From Rhodospirillaceae bacterium BRH_c57 (lineage in GTDB: Bacteria; Pseudomonadota; Alphaproteobacteria; Rhodospirillales; Rhodospirillaceae): a stretch of 36,040 nucleotides of DNA. Position numbers and translations under genes: made by a program. Location: assembly GCA_000961745.1 (NCBI GenBank), contig LAEA01000242.1:1-36040 (forward strand). Direction: 5' to 3'. Below the pieces are notes generated by a model. The model ran no database searches, was not told the origin of the DNA, and was given only the letters and a program-made list of their open reading frames with translations. Below, in pieces: positions 18,005 through 25,400 of this stretch. Numbering within the stretch: position 1 is the first letter of the stretch; the number at the start of each line of letters is the position of its first letter.

Positions 18005-20148
18005 TACTCCTGCACCCAGTCGGCGGGGCCGCCGAACTCGTCGGCGGCCTCCTCGAACGTGTCGGGGGCACCCGGTGGGGCGGAAGGTTGGAGAACGTCG
18101 GGGGCGCCGAGCAGGTCTTCGTCCGAGGCATCGGAGCCTTCGGCGAATTCGAAACAACGGAAATGCTCGCGTTCGGCCTTTTCGAGGTCTTCCAACGTCA
18201 GGACAGGCTCGCCGATCTCCGCCCGCTTGGTGGCCATGGCGGCGATTTTCCGAACATCATCCATGGCCCGTCGGACGACGTCCTTCGACAGCGCGGCCAT
18301 GTCTGCATGTCGGCGTTTAAGATCCTCAGCGGCGGCGATCCACTCCCAGACGCTGGTCCCGGCAATTTCCTTGAACACGCACGGAACGGAGATCCAGCCC
18401 TGATCAAGCTGTACCGAGATGGCGCAGAGGTCGTGCCGGTTGACCCGGATGGCGATGAGCTTCCGCCCCGCACGGACGCGCAGCTCTTGCAATTGCGGGC
18501 TTTGGTAATGAAGGCCCAGGAAGCGGATGCCGCGATTGTTGATGTCCCGGCTGGTCGTAATGCCAAAAATGTGTCTGCGAACAGGTTCCTCTGGCGGGGA
18601 AAAAACCCCGTAAAGGCCGTTTAATCGTCGCCAAGCATTGCGCGGGGTTTCTCCGGCCAAACCTTCGTGGGGGAGATTATGGTAGATGTCGATCGCGTAT
18701 CTGATCAGGACCCTGTTCAACTCTTGGACATTGATGCAGGCGTTCCCCTCGGCGTCGTAGGCTCCTTTGCTGACAGCGTTCTCGAAGGTCTGCCCGGGAA
18801 ACAGCGGCAGGAGCTGGGATTGAACGGTAAGGAAAAACCGCTCGATGGTGCCCCGAAGATAGGGCATGCCCCCGGGGGGGACTTCGTGTGCAATTCCCAG
18901 ATCCCGAAGTGCCACCTGTGTCGAATGAGCGACGAATGCTGCGCCCCCATCGGTGGCCAGCGTCTCCATCACGCCATGCATTTCCCAAACGCCTTCTAGC
19001 CCAACCGCTTGACGAAGGCCGTCTTTGGGGAACACTGCCATTTCGAGGGCTGAGATCGCGCTCTCGCTACTGGGTGAAGCGACCAGCAGGCGCATTGCGA
19101 GGATGCAGCGGGTTGCGCAATCGATGGCTACGGTCAACCAAGTGCGGGACCGCTCTACGGCGGCCTTGAGCTTCGGCGAAAGCCGGGACCAGAGCCCAAC
19201 TTCGACCAGTATGGTTTGGAGCGAGACCTTATACTCATCCATCTCTACCCGCTCCAGGGCACGTATGATGTCGGTCCCTCTATGGACGAGGGCAAAGTGT
19301 TGCAAAGCTGCGGCTCGGCCATAGCGCCCGGCATACAGTGCAAACGGTGAGAATTTGCCGATCATCCGTTCGAAGGAGCGCCGGCCGATTTGGTGTAGCG
19401 GGGGAGCGCCTTTTTGCTCGCGCTCGACATTTTCATCGACCAGGGCGTCCTTGTAGGCGTGGTAGACTCCCGTCTTTTTCGGCCGGTTTAGACTCAAATT
19501 GTTCCATGCTTGCTTGATCGCGAACTCCCTGCTGTCGCCGTCGATCCGAGGCGTCCTGTTGCCGCTGCGATGATGGCCTTCTCGAAGCGCCATGGGGTCA
19601 AAGCCGCTGGTCACGTAGGCGTTAAGCCAGCGCCGGAGAGATCGCGGCGATGGCGGATCGAAATATTCATTCTTCCGCCCGCAGCGACGAGGCTTGCCCT
19701 GCCGGGCCGCGTCAAGCCGCAATAGCTCATCTTGGATTCGCACAATCGTTCGAGTCATTGCTTCGTCAGACCGGGTAACGGCCGGTTCCGAAGCTTCCAG
19801 CCTCAGGAATTGCTCGCAGTGCTCTAGTCGCCAGAGAACTTTTCGCTGCTCGGAGGCGGGGAGATCGGAGAGAAGTGCCGCGGCGTTCTTCAGACGTTGC
19901 CTTGCCTTACTGGGCTCGTACCAATTGCGATGGACGACGACCGTTCCCGCTGCCAACCGGGCCTCTATCTCGGCATGGTCGAGGGAGAGGGCGAGGTCGC
20001 CGTCACCTTGAGCCTGGGTGAAGACGTACCCGGTTCGGTCTCCGGAAAGGGGGGTGTAATCGATGCCGTCAATCTGGACGCGGTCACTCGGCGTGAGCCG
20101 ATACCGGGTGACGGGCCTGGGCAGATGCTCTGTTCTACGAGTCGTCAT
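18004..20148 (-). CDS. tnsB: TnsB/TniA-type DDE transposase
   Basis: The protein has 714 residues, close to Tn7 TnsB (702). It binds the transposon ends and carries out 3'-end cleavage and strand transfer. An N-terminal DNA-binding part (about 1-250) precedes the rve catalytic core. The first Asp is in LTVAIDCATRCILAM (about 341), the second in LATDGGAAF (about 399) and the Glu in YLRGTIERFF (about 435), giving the D-D-35/36-E spacing. A Mu-type C-terminal barrel domain and a charged acidic tail follow; the tail is where TnsB proteins contact TnsC. The start was chosen at ATG 20148 for its excellent site (gggaggtgaag), 13 bases past the tnsA stop. The frame stays open upstream but into tnsA. 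Confidence 0.9.
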   Translation of the reverse strand: MTTRRTEHLPRPVTRYRLTPSDRVQIDGIDYTPLSGDRTGYVFTQAQGDGDLALSLDHAEIEARLAAGTVVVHRNWYEPSKARQRLKNAAALLSDLPASEQRKVLWRLEHCEQFLRLEASEPAVTRSDEAMTRTIVRIQDELLRLDAARQGKPRRCGRKNEYFDPPSPRSLRRWLNAYVTSGFDPMALREGHHRSGNRTPRIDGDSREFAIKQAWNNLSLNRPKKTGVYHAYKDALVDENVEREQKGAPPLHQIGRRSFERMIGKFSPFALYAGRYGRAAALQHFALVHRGTDIIRALERVEMDEYKVSLQTILVEVGLWSRLSPKLKAAVERSRTWLTVAIDCATRCILAMRLLVASPSSESAISALEMAVFPKDGLRQAVGLEGVWEMHGVMETLATDGGAAFVAHSTQVALRDLGIAHEVPPGGMPYLRGTIERFFLTVQSQLLPLFPGQTFENAVSKGAYDAEGNACINVQELNRVLIRYAIDIYHNLPHEGLAGETPRNAWRRLNGLYGVFSPPEEPVRRHIFGITTSRDINNRGIRFLGLHYQSPQLQELRVRAGRKLIAIRVNRHDLCAISVQLDQGWISVPCVFKEIAGTSVWEWIAAAEDLKRRHADMAALSKDVVRRAMDDVRKIAAMATKRAEIGEPVLTLEDLEKAEREHFRCFEFAEGSDASDEDLLGAPDVLQPSAPPGAPDTFEEAADEFGGPADWVQE

Positions 20149-20161
20149 GGCTTCACCTCCC

Positions 20162-20956
20162 TCACTTCGCCGCCGCACGGCGGAGGTAGGTGAGGTAGCC
20201 AATCTTGCTGGCCTCCCCTGGCTCCAGCCGGCCGTCATCGATGAGACAGATCACGGCGTTAAAGCCCCGCGCCCCAATTCCTGCATGAGCGACGATGTCC
20301 GCAAGTCTGAATTTGCCCGGCAACGTTCCGGCGATGGCCCAAACGGCGGCAACATCGGCTTCGATGCGGCAGACACGGCTGCGCAGAAGCAGCTGGGCGT
20401 TAAACACCCGCTCCCGCGTGATGTGGCGATCGGTCCGCAGCAGGTAGGCGTCGGCAAACCGGGAACCGACTTGGGCGCGGACCAGGGAGAGGGTCGCCTG
20501 GATGCCACTGCGTTCGACTTTCGCCTCAGGCTTCACCGCGATCGCGAGCCGCCTTCCATCGACGGTCCGGACCAAAAAGTCGAAGGTATGGCCGCGCGTG
20601 CGTCCATCTGGCGTCACGTAGTGCACCGCCGGCGGTTGGTCGGCGATGTGATTGACGTCATGCCTGGCCATCAGCATTTCGGCCAGCCCGCGCTCGAGCA
20701 GGCTCTCGAAGACAAGTTCCCGCCCGCTGGACATATCGACGAGCGTCCCGCGCACCGAACCGCGGCCCCGGAGGGCGGGGCGGCGGCTCGCCTCCGATGG
20801 ACGGGTAGGCCGCCAGACGGTGCCGGAGTGGGAGGCTCCAGCTTGTGGAGCTATGTTCAGGGCGTGGGCTTCCGGGGGCACCGACGACGAAGCCGCCAGT
20901 TCGTCGAAGCCGGCACGAAGATTTAACAAGTGGCGCAGAATTGCTCTCTGAGACAT
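20162..20956 (-). CDS. tnsA: TnsA-like endonuclease
   Basis: The protein has 264 residues; Tn7 TnsA has 273. TnsA cuts the 5' ends of the transposon while TnsB cuts the 3' ends, giving true cut-and-paste movement. The restriction-like core is visible: Glu in GRELVFESLLERGLA, Asp in GHTFDFLV, and Lys in LAIAVKPEA. At the position before VK, where PD-(D/E)XK enzymes normally carry Glu or Gln, this protein appears to have Ala. The C-terminal region resembles the TnsA domain that interacts with TnsC. The start was chosen at ATG 20956 because aaggggga lies just upstream; an open extension to 21097 lacks such a site. It is the first gene of the tns operon. Confidence 0.82.
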   Translation of the reverse strand: MSQRAILRHLLNLRAGFDELAASSSVPPEAHALNIAPQAGASHSGTVWRPTRPSEASRRPALRGRGSVRGTLVDMSSGRELVFESLLERGLAEMLMARHDVNHIADQPPAVHYVTPDGRTRGHTFDFLVRTVDGRRLAIAVKPEAKVERSGIQATLSLVRAQVGSRFADAYLLRTDRHITRERVFNAQLLLRSRVCRIEADVAAVWAIAGTLPGKFRLADIVAHAGIGARGFNAVICLIDDGRLEPGEASKIGYLTYLRRAAAK

Positions 20957-21560
20957 GAGTCCCCCTTCCGAGCGACAAAGACTATCGCTCCGGCTTGCAA
21001 AGGACCTCACGATCTGGCATAGAGAGGGGGCGAATAGTCTCTCACTGCGCTGATCGTCGAGATCGGTTAATGTGGTTGAAGACGTTAAAGACGACACAGC
21101 CCTACCGTTCCAGCGGTGGGGTTGTTCGTTTTTTGCGCCTATTATCTGGGCAGTATCTGGATCGGCATGAGTCCGGGTTGTTGATCAACTCAGAGATATA
21201 AAGATCACGCGGCCACGTCCAGTGTTTTGCGGTGTAGACGGAGCGTTTTTTATGTGGACCAAAATCTACATCCTATGTATGGCAACGCCATCCGATTTAT
21301 AATTATTTTCTATAGTTGTTGGACGTTTCCATATTTTCATTGAATATGTTTGTAGTTGCTTGTGGATGCTATAAAATATGCGCAGATTTATTTTCAGCGC
21401 TAAATATGAAAGGATTCGTCGCTAAGCACGCCACCTAAATTCCGTTTTTGACGCGCGGGCGCCGGTCCCTGGCCGAACTAGCGTCTCCGGGCGCGCTTTG
21501 CAGCCCGCACGAGGGAGCCGTCAAATTTCGCGCTGGGTAGCCGGATTTGATGACGAAAAG
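20957..21560. other. Gene-free region upstream of tnsA with AT-rich block; candidate transposon end
   Basis: No credible gene is visible in about 600 bases. It must contain the tnsA promoter and, by analogy with Tn7, the transposon end with its TnsB sites. The stretch 21241-21420 is strongly AT-rich: I count 61 G or C in 180 bases (34%), against high-GC flanks. AT-rich ends are usual in Tn7-like elements. Near tnsA there is an imperfect inverted repeat, AGACTATcGCtCC (about 20979-20992) with GGGGCGAATAGTCT (about 21027-21040). No repeated 20-bp TnsB-like motif could be fixed by eye, so the boundary stays open. Confidence 0.5.
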
Positions 21561-22037
21561 TTACGCTAGCGAAGCGACCTCACGGTCGCCAAGCGCCTGA
21601 TCGAAGATCTCGCGCATCTTGTAAGCCGTGGCTTCGTTCTGGCAGTCGATTCTCACGAGGGGCTCTTCGATAGACTTCACTGCAACGTGCAGGGAAAACC
21701 GCGTCTTGAATGTCCGGCCACGGTCATCGACGCCGTTATCCCACTGGATGGTCCAGGAACGGACGTTGTCAGGGTTGAGGAAGCAGGCAGGGTCAAATGG
21801 CTCGGCAAACTCACCGATGTAGATTTTTCGCTCGGGAATGTAGGCAGCGAGGATCCGCCGAGGTCCGAGGGAGTGGCTTGTTAGGTTGTAGAAATGGTCG
21901 GGCGCCCGGCCGATGCTTCCCGTGATCGCCGCTTCAAGGGCTTTCTGATCCGCCGTCACCTTCTTGAGCCGCCTCCATAGGGCATAGCTGCCATAGCCGG
22001 CTGCCGCGACGGCCAACCACCAGTACCAAGTCATCAT
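21561..22037 (-). CDS. Membrane-anchored hypothetical protein
   Basis: The protein has 158 residues. One hydrophobic segment at the N-terminus (YWWLAVAAAGYGSYALW, about 5-21) is followed by a basic stretch (RRLKK), which suggests an inner-membrane anchor with a cytoplasmic domain. The soluble part has alternating hydrophobic strands (RRILAAYIPERKIYIGEF, RSWTIQWDNG, RFSLHVAVKS) and resembles a small beta-rich domain; I cannot name it. Two adjacent ATGs are possible; aaaggggg lies immediately upstream. It is divergent from the XRE regulator gene with a 138-base shared promoter region, so that regulator may control it. Confidence 0.6.
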   Translation of the reverse strand: MMTWYWWLAVAAAGYGSYALWRRLKKVTADQKALEAAITGSIGRAPDHFYNLTSHSLGPRRILAAYIPERKIYIGEFAEPFDPACFLNPDNVRSWTIQWDNGVDDRGRTFKTRFSLHVAVKSIEEPLVRIDCQNEATAYKMREIFDQALGDREVASLA

Positions 22038-22128
22038 GCCCCCTTTGATTCGGCGGTTCCGGCGACCATGAGCGGGCTGATAGCCAACTGCGCCCCCCGG
22101 AACCTGCAGCCCCTAAAAGATAATACGT

Positions 22129-22138
22129 GACTATAGTC
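22129..22138. promoter_or_regulatory. Candidate operator (palindrome) between divergent genes
   Basis: GACTATAGTC is a perfect 10-bp palindrome in the 138-base spacer between the divergent membrane protein and XRE regulator genes, within an AT-rich patch (taatacgtgactatagtcc) that could also hold promoter -10 elements. XRE-family repressors typically bind such dyads and control their own gene. The link to this regulator is inferred from position. Confidence 0.4.
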
Positions 22139-22175
22139 CGTGGTTTAATGCTCCACAAGATGGTCGCCTGTCGCG

Positions 22176-22439
22176 ATGAATGCACAGGCGCTTGTGGCTC
22201 GAAATCTGAGGCGGCTCCGCGTGGAAAGGCGGCTGTCGCAGGAAACCCTTGCCGTCGATGCGTCGATTGACCGGACCTATGTGAGTCGGCTGGAACGGGA
22301 GTTGGAGAATCCAACCGTCGCCGTTCTGGAGCGCTTGGCTAACGCCCTGGATGTCGATATCCGGGAGTTTTTCGTAGAGCCCCCTCCAGGTGCCGCTCCA
22401 CTTGCGACGTTGCCGAAGGGACGGCGGCCTAAGAAGTAG
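22176..22439 (+). CDS. XRE-family helix-turn-helix transcriptional regulator
   Basis: The protein has 87 residues. The HTH_3 fold fills residues about 7-62: LVARNLRRLRVERRLSQETLA, then IDRTYVSRLERELENPTVAVLERLANALDVDIREFF, which is a textbook match including the recognition helix. A short proline- and basic-rich tail follows (PKGRRPKK). It binds DNA as a dimer and probably represses. It is convergent with the neighbouring STAND gene (57 bases between stops) and divergent from the membrane protein gene. The ribosome site before ATG 22176 is weak. Small XRE regulators often control defence loci and mobile elements; the target here is unproven. Confidence 0.88.
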   Translation: MNAQALVARNLRRLRVERRLSQETLAVDASIDRTYVSRLERELENPTVAVLERLANALDVDIREFFVEPPPGAAPLATLPKGRRPKK

Positions 22440-22496
22440 CCGCGCTTGGTGACGACATCACTCGTCGGGATGATGGGGCTTCTATGCCCATCTAGC

Positions 22497-25400
22497 CTAA
22501 GCCGTCGCCCCTGCCATTTCGTCCCGAGCCACCAACTGCACCCCAACCACCTCCAGCTCCAGGCCGCGCGGGTCCGTTGTCATGATCTGCCGCGCCTCTT
22601 CCCGCAAAGCCTCGATCAGTCCCCGGAAATCCTGGAGGCCTTTGCCCGGCACCTTTCGGCGTTGGTTGCCAAGATTGGCGATGAACAGGATGCCGTGGCG
22701 GGCCTCGCCCACCTTCATGTAGTCGCCGACCAATTGATCATGCAGCGCCCCCCGAAGGTTGGCGTAGGTGCGCTCGCCCTTGTGAGCCCATTTGACCTCG
22801 ATCACGAGCGGGTGATGCGGGGTGCGCACGACACGGATATCTGGCCGGACCCGATTGTGTCCCTCAGCTTCCCGGAGCACCTCGAAATGGCCTCTACTGC
22901 GATCCTGCAGCTTGCCCGCCAGCCATGTCTGGAGCCGATCTTCGTTGTCCGACACGCTGAACCATCCAATGGGTGCGAGGTCGCCATTCTCCACATCATC
23001 CCGCAGATCAGCCAGGAGTCCCAGGACCAGGCGATACACGTCTTCGGCGTTTTGTGGGGGCTTGGTGTAGGTCCGCTGGAACTCGGTCACTGCGGCCTCG
23101 GTCCAGGGGGTGACTTCGGCGTCAGCCTGGGCCCTGCGCCAGGCGTAGTAGGTCAGGACGTCCTTGGTGGCCGCAAGTTCCGGCGCATCGGCAAGATCCA
23201 GCAGAACGCGGTGAGCCGCAGGACCTGGTGCGTTGGCGATGGCGCTGAAGACCTCGGACCTGAACCCCTGCGCATCATCACGGGCACCTGGTGTATGGAT
23301 CCCATGGTGGACCTGATCTTCTTCAGGGCGGAGATGGCGGTAGAGCAATTTCAGGAGCCGACCGGCGGGCTCCAGGTCCAGGCACCGGGGACCTTCCATC
23401 CGCAGAGAGCTTCCCCTGTGCAACTCCATGGCAGCCGCCAAATGCTGAACCAAAGCGTCGGCGTCCTCAGGCGCCATCAAAGGAAGTGCGCCTTCCAGCC
23501 AGTCGAGTGCCGCGTCGGCCTCCACCTGAAGCCAGACCTGCAGCCACGTCAGAAGCCGCTCCCGATCCCCCGTCGCCTGAGCGGCCGCAACGCGGGACGG
23601 TGCGGCTGCGGAGAGCGTTGCAGCATCGTTGGCCCGGACAAGAATGGCCAGGATCTGCCGAAGGACCTTCAGGTGCGTCGGCTCCTGACGCTGGAGAATC
23701 TCGGCGATGAACGGGGCGCACAAGTTCCGGATCCTGTCATCGGCACGAGCCAGCCAACTCAGCATTCCGTGGGGTGAGCGCTCATTCGCCGGTGTCTGGA
23801 CTTCCAGTTCAGCCTCGGTGCGGAAAACTGAAATGACTTCGGTGGGATGACTCTGCGCCAAGGCTGGCAGCCAGTCCGGAAAGCCGTTCCAGGCATGAAG
23901 CGCATGTTGGCTTGCCCACAGGGCTTCCTGCGAAGTCCATTGCGCGGTGCCAGTCTCCTCGGCCTCAAGGGCCAAACCGACAAGGGCAGAGACAGAGGCA
24001 TTCCAATGCACCCCTGGCTCGCTACCGGGCAGAGGTGGCTGCCAAGTCCGCCATCGTGCCTTCAGGCCTGACCTCAGGTTTTCCGTCGCATGCCGTCCAA
24101 ACACCTTCACTAGCCTAACGCGATCAAACGTCACTTCATCAAGCGAACCGGCGTCCCGTACAGACAACAGCATATTGTGCATGAGGGGCCAATTCTGCCC
24201 CTCCCGAAGATCACCGCGGCGGCGAATTGCCTCCCAGCGCAGCTGGTATCTCCAAAGGGGTCCGCGCTGAAGCAAAGCCCGCCAGCCTTTGCCGCTTATG
24301 AACCACCTCAGTCGCCACCACCGGCTCCTGAGCTTTTCGCGATATCCGAAGAACAACCTTCGGACCCGTCTCAAGACTGTCTGCTTCTCCTGCTGATAGA
24401 CGCGGCGCAGACGTTCCGACTTCCCGGCTATCCGCCGCAACTGCCGCCCCTCCCGGCGCGGGCGACCGGCCCGTTCCCAGTACAATATGGCAGCCTTCAA
24501 AATGAGATCGCGTTCCGGGCCGTCTTCCTCTTCCTCCAGGTCCTGCAGGAGCCAATCAATATCTGGCGAGGTGACGAACCAGCAGTGCCAGTAATGTTGG
24601 ATATTCCAGGCATCAGGCACACGTTCCCCCTCAAGCGCCCGCTGCACCCGCAGCCGGAATGACGCACGCCTGACGGCGGGAACCGTTTCCAGCGCCTTGC
24701 CGACGGTATCAACGCCGCCGGGGCGCGCAACTTGGTTCTCCCTGAGACGCTCGTACTGCTCCAGCAACTGCGCCCATTCGTCCGGGGGCAGCCCACCCTG
24801 ATCCGGGGCGGCAACCAGCCGCGCCAGAGCCTCGCCCAATCCCTGGACACCACCCCTGAATCGCTTTGAGACACAAAGAACCTGTTCCGCCTGCACCCGA
24901 ACCCACGGCCGCCGCCGCGATGCCCGCAACAGCATGGGGAGCAAGCATTGCAGCCGGTCCAGAGGCAAGCCGTCAAGAAGGTGCTCGATGGCACCTAGTG
25001 GGCCGTCGCGCCACCCGCCCTGCTCCGTCTGGGTCCGGGCCAGAAGGTGCAGAAGCCCATGCTCGTCAATGTGCTGGGGGTACAGGGTGCGGCACAACCG
25101 TGCGGTGATGTGGTACGGAATTGGGCGCTCCCATTTCAGGGCCGCCAACAACCCGCCCATCACCGCCGTGTCACCCGAAGCCGCCACGGCCTCGACCGCA
25201 AGCCGCCGAACGTCGTGCGACATGACCCTGTCTGCGGCGATGGAGGCTGCGACCGGCGCCACCTCCCACAGCCGGCCAATGGCCGCAAGCCGCAGCAACA
25301 GCTCCCGCTGATCGTCCGACAGGGCAGGATTGCTGAGCAACCCGGCAATCTTCGGCCCCAGGGACGGCTCGGCCAACCGCCGCAGCTGCGCCGCTTGATC

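Larger units (their letters stand above)
15148..20956 (-). mobile_element. Tn7-like transposon core module (tnsA-tnsB-tnsC-tniQ)
   Basis: Four - strand genes in the canonical Tn7 order form one transcription unit: TnsA endonuclease, TnsB DDE transposase, TnsC/TniB AAA+ regulator and a TniQ/TnsD target selector. Spacing is 13 bases, a 1-base overlap (TAATG), then 1 base, which indicates translational coupling. In Tn7 the end nearest tnsA lies just upstream of it, so one end should fall in 20957-21560. The cargo and the far end would lie to the left, past tniQ. Only the gene module is delimited here; the element's ends were not found with certainty. No TnsE-like gene and no CRISPR genes are seen. 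Confidence 0.85.

Noticed and set aside
21233-21270. TGTAGA ... TCTACA dyad as a transposon terminus
   Set aside because: The arms are only 6 bp with a 26-base gap, and no matching left end or target duplication was found.
20957-21560. A CRISPR array or guide RNA gene serving the Tn7-like element
   Set aside because: No regular repeat-spacer pattern is present here or elsewhere in the window, and no cas genes are seen.
22472-22492. GATGGG ... CCCATC hairpin between the XRE and STAND stops as a terminator
   Set aside because: The stem is 6 bp, the loop is 9 bases and no T run follows on either strand; too weak to list.
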